The notes beneath the pieces were generated by a model, which worked only from the letters and a program-made list of their open reading frames with translations, had not been told where the DNA came from and ran no database searches. The translations under genes and the position numbers were made by a program. This document shows, piece by piece, positions 48,701-60,823 of a stretch of DNA of 64,000 nucleotides. Source of the stretch: Melanocharis versteri (Eukaryota; Chordata; Aves; Passeriformes; Melanocharitidae); the NCBI GenBank assembly GCA_013397845.1, contig VZTG01001080.1:984536-1048535 (forward strand). The letters run 5' to 3'. The first letter of the stretch is position 1; each line of letters starts with the position of its first letter.

Positions 48701-49494
48701 TCTTTGTATAGCTTAAATAAATGTTTTAAAGAAATTTGAATTTTTAAAAGAAGTTAATTTTGGAAATTTTTAAAACAGAATGTTTTGGGTTTTTTTCAGG
48801 CTAGCTAAGATTTTGAACCAATTGGTTTATACCATGTTTGTCCATCAAAATATAGAAAAAAATAATGAGATTTTTTTCAATGAGAAAAAATTCTTATACC
48901 ATCCACAGGGTAATCAAGCAGTTTTAGTCACAGGACTGAATCTTCATCAGAGCTGATCACATAAGTGCCCCACTCAAAACATCTGTGATTACAAGGCTCA
49001 TAACGTATCCAGTGTCCTTTTCAATATTCCACATTTTTGCCATAAAATATTCCCATAACTACAAGAATTGCTAATGTCAGAACAGGCCTGGTCTCCGGTG
49101 CAGGCTGTCTCATACATCTGGGATCTTCTTATATGTTTGAAAAAATGAATGGAAAGAAGAAGGAATCAGTGTCAAGAGATCTTCCAGCTTTGCATGATTC
49201 ACTAAGAGAACTAGATATTCCCACTGCAAATGGTTCAAAGGCTGTATATGGGGAATTGTGCTATTTCCAGCTCTGTGGTGTTAAACACAGAAAAGTAGCT
49301 TTGTGATTCAGCTTATTTGGTAATCCTTTCTTAATTATGGGAATATATATGAATCTAAAATGAAAGGCTGTGCTCTTTTAACTTCCCGTTTTTCTGTCTA
49401 CACATTCCTCTTTAGCCAACGAAACATGAAAAGTGGGGTACATCTCACCTGATCTCACAAGACTAGAAAAGAGGAACCTATTCAAAGCTAGTCT
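42776..49494. other. Nearly seven kilobases without recognised features
   Basis: AT-rich; frames are below 90 codons. Short A runs occur at 43269-43280 and 43741-43753. A TAGGAGCCTAAACC patch near 46460 is again an old-repeat word. 47765-47835 contains TGAAGTCAATAAAAGGCCT and CTGGGAAATGGATCTGGCC, similar to words common in ancient sauropsid repeats. No exon is identified. Confidence 0.45.
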
Positions 49495-49680
49495 CCGTGG
49501 GCTTCCTTTATAATTAATAGAAAGACATAGGTGCCTTCACAGAAGGATTCACTTCAGATGAATCATTCTGTTGCCTACACTAGGACGAGATGAATAGCCT
49601 ACTGAAGGTGCCTGTATTTTTCCATTGACTTAAAAGGGATTCCAGTGTGACTTAGATGCCTGAGGTAAGTGAGATTAATC
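49495..49680 (+). repeat. Ancient dispersed repeat, family B, copy 2
   Basis: It holds ATAGGTGCCTTCACAG, 'CACTAGGACGAGATGAATAG', CTGAAGGTGCCTG and CTTAGATGCCTGAGG. It shares its core with 32200-32360. The regularly spaced GGTGCC/GATGCC words suggest an old repeat with internal symmetry. Family unknown. Confidence 0.35.
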
Positions 49681-51039
49681 CTACCTTGAACCAAAAGGGA
49701 CAATGTGGTTTGGTTTCTATAAATGCACTTAGACTTAAACAAGACTAAGGAAATTTCCATTACAGATCAATAATGTCCAACACTACATATTTTCTGAAGA
49801 ATACATTTATAAACATGTGCTTAAAGTATTTCTTACTAAGTATTATAGACGAGAAAATAAGAGAACAGAACCTTTCCTACCCTGTCCTCAACAGGATGCT
49901 TTTGAGCATCTACATTTACATTTTGCTTGACTGACTGAGCCAATTACTAGTATGCAGAAAAGCAGTGCTGAACTCCAAGGGGGGTAGGATCATCCAAAAA
50001 GAATGTCCCTAACTTCTAGAAAAGAAAAAATGATCATTTTATTAATACAGTTTTGTAGTCAGACTAGGATGCCAGGGTGAAGGAATGAATACCATTTTTG
50101 AAATGCTATGCATGTATCCTGACCTGGGAAGTGCCTAACAATGGATGCAATTACCTTTGCTGTGATGGCATATCATTAGTTTCCACTTAATTGTCACCTG
50201 AGTCACTTGGCAAAGATTTATTTGATGTTTAATACTACAAGCCAAGCTCTGAAATACTTGTGAATTAGAAAGAACTGTACCTTTCCAGGGACAAGAACTG
50301 CTGGATCTCAATGCCAAGGTTTAATCACACATAGATTTACAGTGTACTGCTATTTCTAAGACATGGTGAAGTAGCTAAGTGTATTTCTGAGTGAAAATGG
50401 CAAACAAAGAATTAATCCCTGAGCTATCTTTTTTCAGAGACAGTGGGAGAGGGGAAACAGTGTATATATGCTGCCAGAAGAGCTAAAATAAATGCAAACA
50501 GATAATTATACTGCACGCAGATTGACATTTTTTATAGTCACATTGTATATACTAGAAAAATATAAATGCATCGTTGTCGATGCAGTTGAGCTCTCCCTCA
50601 TTGTTCCAGCCTCTCCCAGCAGCTGGGGTCAGCAGTAAGGACATGGAGCACATGAAGTATGGCTGGCCACAGCCAGACCCAGATGCTAAGCTAGGGATGA
50701 TATCTTTTCAGTAGCTGCATCTGGCTCGTTGGCAGGCTCTACAGGCGGATCTGCTGGCAGGCCTGGGTTTGCCTCTGGGTCTGTCATCTGTCATGTTGTT
50801 ACGCTGTTGATGGGCTGTCTCTGCTGCCTTGCCCTCCCAGGCTGCATTTGCCTTTCAACCACTTTTGCTGCTGAGGATTATGTGCCGTTCCAACATTTGG
50901 GGATGAGGGGATGGCAGTACATCGCTAAGACGTGTAGTTCAGAGAGCAAGATCAGGACAGCATTCTCGGAGTCAGAAATATGCTCGGCACATGCTCATTA
51001 ATGCATGTTTCAAAAAACAGCCCTGCAGGTTTGGAATTC
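49681..51039. other. Non-coding stretch with a perfect short hairpin
   Basis: At 50567-50584 TGCATCG-TTGT-CGATGCA forms a perfect 7-bp stem with a 4-base loop. The following 400 bases (50585-51000) are GC-richer and contain the 90-codon frame 50729-51001, which has no recognisable domain. Confidence 0.5.
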
Positions 51040-51490
51040 ACTTGCAGCCTATTTGTTATGCTTTGCTGCTAGTTAGTAATTCAGGGCTCCGGTGACTCAT
51101 GCACCTTTGTTTTTAATTATGACACTTTCATTTCAGCATATACCTGATGATGACATATACAATTGTTGATTAGCGAAGCAAAAGCCTTAATGAGCAGGGG
51201 GTAGCTTAGTGAGCTGGCCGTAAAATAAATATGAAATGTATCACTGATTTCTCCATTCTCTGCTGCATGGTGCATAATAACTTGAAGAAAACCAGTTAAA
51301 ATAAAATATTAATGGGCTAGCAGTACTGGGAAAACAGCTCACTGTTAACATGCTCAGTAGTGAGAGAAAATTACAGGTTTCATTGTGTATGCTGCACCAT
51401 CTGCCTACACAGAGAGCCGAAGCCGTAGGCTCTCCCGGGGGAAATAGCTGTGGATAAGTTATTCAATTAGAACAGTATTATTGGCCAGCT
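51040..51490. promoter_or_regulatory. Candidate conserved non-coding regulatory block
   Basis: A compact block free of recognised repeats. It contains TTTTTAATTATGACAC, CTTAATGAGC, ATATTAATGGGC, two GGTGACTCATGC/CTGATGATGACAT AP-1/CRE-like words and an inverted repeat GAGAGCC (51412-51418) / GGCTCTC (51428-51434). There are no long open frames. The dense mixture of transcription-factor-like words resembles vertebrate enhancers. Conservation and activity are not shown. Confidence 0.28.
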
Positions 51491-53561
51491 ACCTTGGAGA
51501 ATTGGGTTGATGATGTTGTGATTATCCTGCTCCACATTCCTTCATGTCCCAGACAGGCTGCATCGCTTTGCAACTTCCTTAAGTGCTCACTCAACTGTAC
51601 AATAGGTGAGCAATTGAAACGGGGAATATCAGGGATGCCTGAAAGAAAATCAATTTTGAATGAACTTTCTCTGCCTAGCCACAGCCTACATATTCTGAGT
51701 CATATTGTATTTTTGCGGACTTCAGTGTAGTAAGTGACAGAACTGGCAGTGGGAGGAAAGAGAATTTCATTGTGTGCATCTAACCTGTGGCTGGGCACCA
51801 GATTTCATATGGTAGGTTACAAAATAGTACAATGCTCGTTCAAGTGTGACATTCTTATTAGCGACACAGAAGCTTTCAGAGAGTACTGCCAGACATGTTT
51901 TAAGAAACTGCTCTGACCCTTTGTCAACAAAGTTCCAAAATGGTTTTTTTCTCTTCTTTGAATGTTGCTTTTTTTATACTTGTGCAAAACAGATCAGATC
52001 ATGGCCTGATCTCTGTCTTGCAAATCCATTTTTTGCTGACCTCCTGCTCAAATTAATGACATCTGAGAAGCATCATATTCTCAAAATAGAACTCACTCTC
52101 ACTGTGATAGATGCATAGGAATATAGAGAGCTGATTTTAATTTTTTTTAATAAGCAATGCTGCACCTTAAAGTTTAGATTTTTTTAAAAAATAATATTTT
52201 AAATCTTCATCCTTTTTCATCACCTAGTCTAATTTTAGTTGTCCCTGATCAACTTTCATCAACAATAGGATTTTGAGACAGCCAGGACTTGCTGTATCAT
52301 TTGTTGTGATGTCTTGTATCACACAGGCTGTAGAAATTTTTAATATCATTAAAAGAATTTGTGCCACTTTTAACTAAGCAGCAAAGGTTTATGATCTTAC
52401 CATTAAGACTCAAAAAATCATTCTTTTTAAGAATTGTTCCTATGTTCAAAATTGCAGTCATATTTCTTTCCTAGTCTGTCATGCACTGATATAATCTGGA
52501 AAATCTAACAGGGAATGCTACAAGGGGAATTCTTTGGAGAAGCACATTTTTCAATTGTGCTTTAATCAGAGCTGAGCTCCCCTGGAAAGGTGACTTATGC
52601 CTGCTCTGAGTTCACATCACTATCAGTAATCTTTTCCGCGTTCTTCAGAGCTGTGTGTCCTGTTAAACAAAGATGTACATCGTCCACAAGGCTCACAGGA
52701 GGGAGGCATTTGTGAGGTGACAAATGAGGTCATTGGCTTTGCAGCTGAAGAGTCCCCAGATGAGTTCAGAAAGGTGCAATCTCTGAAAACAGCAGTGATG
52801 CTGCGTGACCGATAACACCAGGCTGGTTCATTTCCTTGCCATTTATTTTTCATTGAATATAATGGGTGCAGGCTGGCAGCAGGGAAATACCCTGCCTGAT
52901 CACCTTGTCCTTGTTGCAGTGCCTTGCTCAGGGAGACAGAAAACACGGTCAGCCATTCCAAACGCCCAGAGCAAGGCAGGCCTTGAAGGGAGGAAAGGGA
53001 GGACTCTCAAGCTGCGGGAGCTCTCGTGCTTTAGGAAAATGTGGGTCATGATAGTGGCTTCTTTCTAAAGTGCCTTGAAGGGACAGGACAAAAACCAATG
53101 TCTAGGAATGAAGTAGTACTATTTATTCCTATCTGTTTGCACCAACCATTTTGAACCATTTTCTGCAAATCCTCTTCATGCTGCACCTCTACGTGACTTA
53201 TCTCCCAGATCCCATCCTCCCTTTTGTCTGAACATCTGGTACCTCCAGAGGGCATCTGCTGACTAGGGTGACTTGCACCAGTACATCTGTGTGACTTGTA
53301 GACAGTGGGACAGTGGCTTTGAGCTTCATGCTTGCAGGGCACCAACACATAAAGCATGAATATGGATGAAGTGCTGCTGCGCCATGTGTGCTCATGCTGC
53401 TAATGATAAATATGGTAATAACGGCAGTCCCACACTCGGCGAGAAAATCCAGTTTCCCCCATGTGTGGCCTCACTGATTGAGTCTGGAAAAGGCAGAATT
53501 CATCTATCAACACCTTGTAGGGCCATAAAATACATTGACTTTTTAACTTCTTTCACTCCAC
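51491..53561. other. Non-coding stretch, GC content rising to the right
   Basis: Frames of 78-112 codons on both strands (52623-52961 minus, 53046-53357 minus) are without recognisable domains. There is an AT-rich patch at 52130-52215. No interspersed repeat is recognised. Confidence 0.5.
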
Positions 53562-54175
53562 AGAACCACATTTTTGCATGCAGACTATGACATGGAGATT
53601 AGTATGGGACTCCTGGGATATGCAAACCACTGGACTGAATGGAGTACCATTTCCTTTTATACTACCAGTGGAGAAAATTGTGCCATCTGAACCCACATGC
53701 TCAGCTACTGATGAATGTGAGGCTACCAGCTTGGTCTTCATTCGGACCTTTGATGTCCATTTTCACACCCATGCTCTTTTTAGGTGCAGCGTATGTGAGC
53801 TGCCTGAGCAGAGAAACCTGGAAGCACAGCCCTGGATCTGGCCAGAGGCTGTGGCTGGAGCAAAATGGGCAGCTGCACACCATACACTGTTCATGTAGTG
53901 CCTGTCAGTGTGACAGTGTCACTCGGACACAGCTGGATGTCCCTGGACAAGGTATCCTTCAGGAAGATGGTTACTTTCCGCAGGCTGCCCGTGAAACCTG
54001 TGGGATGAGCAGACCCACAGGCACCCTGCTCTGCCTGCTCTGCCACTGGCTTCTGGGGCCATCCTTCCCTCACATCAAGGGGCTGTGCTGTCCAGTCACA
54101 AGCAGTGACCACGTAAGTGATGCAAAACACAACAAAGCCCTAGGCAGTGGAGTTTGCATCTTTAGAGTTGATTGA
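53562..54175 (+). other. Unassigned open-frame region, possible exon or transcribed segment
   Basis: This holds the longest open frame of the window, 178 codons at 53639-54175, overlapped in another frame by 106 codons at 53578-53898. G+C is near 50 percent, above the surroundings. A splice-acceptor-like TTCTTTCACTCCACAG ends at 53561 and a good donor-like CACGTAAGT lies at about 54110. The 178-codon frame starts right after a TGA at 53636-53638, so it is not open back to the acceptor. The 106-codon frame is open at the acceptor but closes 210 bases before the donor. Neither translation shows a domain I recognise; cysteines and tryptophans are frequent in both. It could be a non-coding RNA exon, a pseudogene with a frameshift, or chance. 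Confidence 0.2.
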
Positions 54176-57100
54176 AATTTTTCAGCTGACTTGAGTGGGT
54201 ACAGGAACAAACCCTCTTTTGGAGTGTTAGCTGATTGTGCAGTCTTCTGAGGACGGCCTCCAAGTATGGGACTTTCCTTGGATCAGAAATGGGAAAGACA
54301 GGTTGGGTCTGCAAGACAACGCATTGAAAGCTGCGGGTTTGAATTTCAGTTTGCTGAATACTTGCTTAAGTTTCAAGTACTGAGTGTGAGAATTGATTAC
54401 TGTCTAAAGAAGAGCTTAGAGATTTAGCAAGAGATCATGATGAGGGCACAAAAAATAAAGGCAGCATGAACTATGAATCTTGGGTTCAGTGAAGTAAAGA
54501 AAGAGGAAAGTGCTTGGTTATAGAGTTGTTTAATTATTTTTTGCTCTGGCTTTCCTCAAGCAGGCATGAAAAACTCTGAACTTCCCTATTAGCCTGGCTA
54601 CATGGACTTCCTGAAGAGGCCTGACCCTAGGAGGACTTACAGAAGGAAAACCATGTTCCTAGTACCAACACCCTGCATAGCAGTGACAAAAAGCTGGTAG
54701 TACTGATTCCAGAATTTTTCCATGGCACAGCCAGACAAACCAAGCCAATCTGCTTGCATGGTCCTGAACTTGTCAGTGCTGGAGTGAGCTGTGCCAAAAA
54801 GCTGGGGCAAGCCATCTGTGTCTAAGGAAAATGTAAAACTCGAATGTCCTGAATGGATCTGTGGGTGACCTCCTCTTCTCCAGTGACCCTGATCGTAAAT
54901 GCAGGTGCAGGTGGGTTAACCTCAGTCTGCCCCTTGTTGCACTTCTACCTTTGTTCAACTGACAGCTGAGATGACCAAGCTCCCAAAATTTAAACTACTA
55001 AGTCTCTATTTGAACACATATTACATTTTTTGTCAGATTCTTTACTGTGGTCATTTCCAGAGTAGGAAAAATTCCAAACTAAACATGAGAGATTTTGGGG
55101 TGTTTTTGCAGATTCACTTCCTGAAAGATTGCTTTGCACCTGAAGTTAAGACAAAAATAACGATATCAACTAGTTTAAAAGAACCAGTGTTCGACAAAGG
55201 ACATATTATTACTTAGACCACTGGAACCACTTATTTATGTTACAGTCAAAAAGACATCTTCAAAGTTACTGAAACAATTCTTTACAGGCTCTGGGAAGAA
55301 GCTAGATGTCCCTACTGGACAATATCTTCAGCAGCCTGTCATCTGGGATGCATATTTATTATTCTAACAGAAGCAGGCAAGGAGGTATGAAGTGCAAAGC
55401 AAATGGTACCTCTCCAAAGTATGTCTATTATTTAATTGTCTTAAAATCCTATTTTAAAATGTTCTATTCATCTAAATGTTGTGCTTGGAGAGATTCCAGG
55501 GCTGTCTAAGTAGAGAACAAGGAGAGTTTTTTGTACACATCTGCCTTTGAGAATTTTACAATAGTGGATATTTGTGTTGTTTCATTTTTGTACATACTTC
55601 CCCCTCAGGGAGAGTTCTGTATCTGGAAGCACATGTTAATTTAACCCTTGAGTAGAGCTGCAGCAAAAATGGTTTGTGTTTGCCCTTTGGGAAACCAGTG
55701 GTGATGGTGAAGAAACAAGCTGTCAAAGACTGAGAGTTTACTGTTGTTTCTGTCACCTGCTTATTTGAATTGTGAGCATTGGTGCATATATAATTTACCA
55801 ACAGAAGCAGGTCCTAATATATAAGTCAAAAAATCCACTTGCTATTGTGTGAGTGAGATAAGCAAGATGTTGGAGAGACGGGTACCAACACTGCCACAGA
55901 AATGTAAATTCATCTTGTCACAAATGTCAGAAGTGTTCCGTTTGTGTAAGATCCTCCATTTTTTAAATAGACTCTAAGACTGACACAAAAGGAAGAAAAA
56001 GGGAGCATGCCAGAGACTATAGATGAATTACATTGGTTTTCCAGGGAAAAGTACTGAATAGGTTAGTTTAAAGGGAGAAAAAGGAAAAAAAAAGAATCAG
56101 AACACAAGTTTTTTTTTTTTAATTTGTAATACAGATTCAGCATGGAAGAGTAAGGATAAGATTTGGCTGATGAAAAAACTATACTCTCATCACTTCCTAC
56201 CAGCCAAATGTCTTCCTAATTATTGTTACAAACACAGCTAATTGTGTGAGCAGTTGGAACCTACATTTAAAGAATAAACCCTTGATCTTTAAATGCCAGC
56301 AAGATTAATAGGGAGAGAACCAATGGTAGCTACAGTTTTCATGATTGTTTTTGCTGTAACGTGTTTGATGTGAGTGACAGTTTGCAAAGCAGTCAGTAGG
56401 AAGGTATCTGCCAGCCTTGAGCCCAGTTCATAGTTCTTCCTGATGTCCAGCTGACTCTACAGAACCCAAGAATTGCACCAGGTGGTGCTCCCTCAGGATT
56501 AGGGACAGACTAATCCCCGAAAAAGAGATGCCTGTTCTTGGACAAGATATTAAAAGAAAGACTCTTTAGAACCCTGTAAAATATTCCTGCAACTCAGGCA
56601 TCATTTGTGGCATCAAAGACCATGTCGTTTGTGCTGGATAGATAATGCTGGGGAGGTTGTTATAATGCTATCAGCTGGACTGGGGAATGTACACAGGGCA
56701 CATACTTTCATTTGAAAGCCTGGGTTCATTGAGCCTTTATTTTGAACACATGCCCTTCTACCCAAGACTACCACATTCCTTAGAGTCAGAAAGGAACAAT
56801 TTGAAGATGCAGCAAATACAGCATGTTCTAAGTCCAGTTTTGCTCTGTCTCTGTCTTCTACCTCAGAAAGACATGCCCCAAGCAGGTGTGCTGTGCAACA
56901 TCATTCAATCATGATGTTGGCAATGCGGTAACGTAACCAGATCTGGCATGCACAACTATCTTAAAAGCTCAAGGCACTGTCTCCAAAAACAATCCACATG
57001 CAGCAGGAGGTAATTTCTTTGCACCCATTTCCAAGCTCACTTCAGCTGACACTTCATCCCAAACCTATTCTCTCTTCCTTTCTCAGCATGGTCAGGTTAC

Positions 57101-60018
57101 CAGCACTTACAGGTCTCTACATCCTTGCTATCTTATTAACATCTTCCTGTGCAAATATTTTCTACTAAAGGGTTCACATTCCCAAGCATCTTTCCATGCT
57201 ATTTTCTTAGGTGATGACATGAGCTAGTGTTCAGAGAATCAACTATTCCTTAGACTTCCTGTGTAGTTTTGAATATTCAAAAAAAATAACCTTTCTAAAG
57301 GGAAATTATTGGTTACCAAAACAAACCAGCACCAGCTCTGAGTTTTGAGCCTTTTCTCAATCAGCTATTCTGTGGGCCACCAATGTAAACAAAATGTTTT
57401 GCAAAGAAAACTATTCACTTAGAGCAGAAAGCAGGACTGTATCTGTACATGATAAAAATGTTTCACACCTGAGCAGGAAGAATGCATGACAGCAAATTAA
57501 CTGCAGTTGTTTTTCACACCATAGGTCATTTGTTCTTCTTGAAAATGAGAAATAGTTATCGTCTGTATCAGACGAATGAGACACTTCCCATTCTAAATCA
57601 CCTCAAATGTTTATTCTTGCTGTTCCAAGAATTTAGTGTCAGTATGAAGATGTAGCATATCTACCTTAAATATTCAAGTAACACTGGCTTTTAGTATGCC
57701 AAAACAAGGAAAATAGGGTGATACTCAGCATTTGGATCTAAGTTGTAGCAGTGACAAGAAATATATTTTCATTTCCACACTAGTCAATTTATCTAAACTA
57801 ATTTAGGAGATTATAGGACCTGCAATTGCTAGGATCATATTTTCTTAATCAAATTTGCAGTTTTCTGTCATACAAGTTTTGTACTTTTCTTCATTAAATC
57901 TACTGTAGCAGTTTTTGTGGTGGTCACTCAAAATAAAAACTGCAAGGGAGGATTAGGGAGCAGGAAAATATATGTGCTTATCAGTTCTTAAAGCTGGCAA
58001 GCAGAAGTTAAGTTTGCACTCAGTTTGGGGATTTATTGTCTTGAGAGCAAAAGCTCACCTATGGAGCACAACCTGTGATGGATTACATACTAATAAAACA
58101 CTTCCCAGAATATTTAATGCTATTTTCATGCTATTTGACATCTGTTTTCTAATTTTAGTGCCTACTGACTCACTTTAAGGACTAAAGTAGAACTGTGTAA
58201 ATGATCTTCCAAAGGATAGATGTGAAAAATCCCACAAATTTTTATAGGACCAGCATGGCATGCCTAGGGAGTCCCTCACCAATCTTGGTCTTGGCTGATT
58301 TCTGGTCCTTTCTAAGTAAAGGTGTGCACCCCCTGCTACACGTAGGGCTTCTGCATGTGACTAAGGCCATATGTACAAAGAGAGAGAAAAAACGAAGCTG
58401 ATTTGGGGAAATTAGTTCAAATGATGTCTACACAGTGGGGATCTCCAAGGTCAACAGTACCGAGTGTACAGGCTGAAGTCCAAATTCCCAAAGAAACACA
58501 CACACACAGACCATGATATTCATAAATTTAAAGTCTTACATTTGATAGAAAATGAAATAAATCACTTGACCATCAAGTGAACAAGCACGCATATTTTGAT
58601 AGAAGTTTCCTTTAAAAATAGTTGCCAGTAAAACAGGATTTCTACCACAAACAGAGTCAAATCCATCAAGTCTTCTGCTAATTTAGTAATAATTTGTTCC
58701 TTCCAATAGAGGCTCCGTCCCCATCAGTCCCTCTGACAAAGGGGTCCCCCAGCATCAGGGAGACGATCCAGTTACAGTTTAAAGAAATTTACAGTAAGGA
58801 CAACTGACGGATGATAAAAGTCTCTGAGAGTGGGGGAGGGGAAGTCAGGATGGGTACATTCTCATATGAGTAAACTGAGGACAATTAGACTTGTCCTGAA
58901 GTTTTGTAGGGATTGGAGTCAGGTCCTTAGTGTCAGGTTTGGACCTGTTTTCTTTCCCTTAATCTTTTCTTCTCCCTCTCTCTTTCACAATGTACGGATC
59001 CCATATTTATATGAAAATAAACCCTTGCATTGGTTCTTTTTACATTTACACATGCTAACAGAAAGAGTCCCTTAAATTAAAAGCTCTGTTTGAGGCAGTA
59101 CTGGCAGACGATGAAAGATTGCTCTCAGATGCCTTCTGCTGGGAAATAAAAGGGAGACTGCAGGGAGCCTTTACCTTGGGAATCCCACCCAGAGCAAGAT
59201 CACAAAGAGCTAACAGCTCTTCCTAGTTCTCTCCATGTACTGAGAGTTGTCAACATAACCAAGGGATTTCATTATCATGCTGTAACAATGCCTGAAAGGA
59301 GAATTGCATTGATGATGCATTCCCATGTTATCCCATGCTTGTCGCAGGTGTTGGGATCGCTGAGCTGTCATGGGAATGTCCAACTGATGAGGAAGCATTT
59401 GAAGTCAACTAACTGCTGAACAAGCCTATGTGCTCCTATATTTTGCTAATAGGTTCTGCCTGACTCCCTTTAGGCACAGCTGGACAAATCTTAACCCTTG
59501 CAGCTTCAGATCTTCAGACCTTCTGCTTCAGCCAGCAGGGCTATGAGTCATTGGATTGCCTGGAAACAAACAGGGGGCCTTACACTACAAGCCTCATGGC
59601 GTAAGAATTTTAAGTTCTGGGCAGCTGGCCAAGGCCAAAACTTGAGGTCTTGTAAAACTTGTTTCCATAAAAGAAAGAGATTGATTATGGAGTTAAGATT
59701 TCCTTGATGAAACTATAAATCTATAAGGGACATAGACACAGTCTTGTTTCCTTGACTACAAGAGGACTCAAACAAGAAATTAATTCTTCAGTCCCAATTC
59801 CAAACCTATTTTGGCCAAACATACAACTGAAAACTATTGTTTTTTGCTTTTCACTCTGCATTTCCTCTGTCAATCTCCCATGATATCTGATGATTTCTTT
59901 CAGCTTTCTTAGTGTTTTTCTGCATTTTTTGAGAAAAGCTCTTCAAACAATGCCTTTAATACTCCTGCGCAATTTAAGTTTAAAAATAAAGCTGAAGTCT
60001 GGTAATACTTCTGTTTCT
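54176..60018. other. Nearly six kilobases without recognised features
   Basis: AT-rich, frames below 82 codons. There is a short (AC)n at 58496-58508 and a T run at 56109-56120. 58970-59060 has a TATTTATATGAAAATAAACC word pair like a TATA box next to a poly(A) signal, but no LTR ends were found. No exon is identified. Confidence 0.45.
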
Positions 60019-60042
60019 TCTCTCTCTCTCTCTCTCTCTCTC
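60019..60042. repeat. (TC)12 microsatellite
   Basis: Twelve perfect TC units, followed by TTC and a T run; the pyrimidine tract extends from about 60013 to 60054. Confidence 0.95.
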
Positions 60043-60664
60043 TTCTTTTTTTTTAGTTTTTAATAATGGCATTTAAATTGCAAAGTAGCACAGGTCTTAG
60101 TCAGTTTCTTCTGTCCTATGCACTGTTTTAAAGAATTTAATCCAGGACTTCCCTATGATCCTGTTTCCATGCAGAGAGAACTACCACTGCTAGGAGCAGT
60201 AGAACTGATCAGCATTGTTATTCAGCAGTACTGACCATCAAACTATTAAAAGAGGGTTTCTTAACATCAGCATTCTTGCCAAGGTTAGTATCTCACAGCT
60301 CCCCACAACCTCTAACAATATCACCCACTGCTCTCCTCATACCATTGTGCATTTCCACTTCAGTTCTACTTCAGTACACCAATTAGCTTGGACAAAATTT
60401 CACCTTAGTTTGCTTTCTTACCACACAGCTGGAAAAGCAAATGGTTTGCTGGTAAAGGTGGCTTGTACTCAACTGCAGTACTTATTATTGAACACAGCTT
60501 AAAAAACTGCCACACCATTATGGGGAAGCTTCTCATCCTGGTGATTTTGCATGTCTGTGCTGGCATGGCCACAACCTTTGGCCCTCATCATTCAAAATGG
60601 AAACTTCATTGTAACAGAGTTTGAGATAATAATTTTAAAAAACTTTACTGAGACTGTACCAGTA
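60043..60664. other. Non-coding stretch
   Basis: Nothing is recognised. The 95-codon plus frame at 60215-60502 lacks a domain. Confidence 0.5.
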
Positions 60665-60823
60665 TATCATGCTCCATCCCTGGAAGGGATTCAAGGCCAG
60701 GTTGAATGGAGCTTTGAGCAATGCTCTAGTGAAAGCTGTCTCTGCCCATCACGGGGCAGAGCAGTGGAACTAGGTGATCTTTAAGGTTCCTTCCAGCACA
60801 GACCACTGAATGATTCTATTATT
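60665..60823 (+). mobile_element. CR1 LINE 3' tail
   Basis: About 155 bases: CTCCATCCCTGGAAGG, 'ATTCAAGGCCAGGTTGAATG', GAGCTTTGAGCAATGC, 'GGAACTAGGTGATCTTTAAG', GTTCCTTCCAGCACAGACC and an AATGATTCTATTATT tail. The 77-codon frame at 60551-60784 runs into it and is not a gene. Confidence 0.92.

Noticed and set aside
58830..59075. Possible third LTR around an AAAATAAACCC word
   Set aside because: No TG...CA ends or flanking direct repeat could be found.
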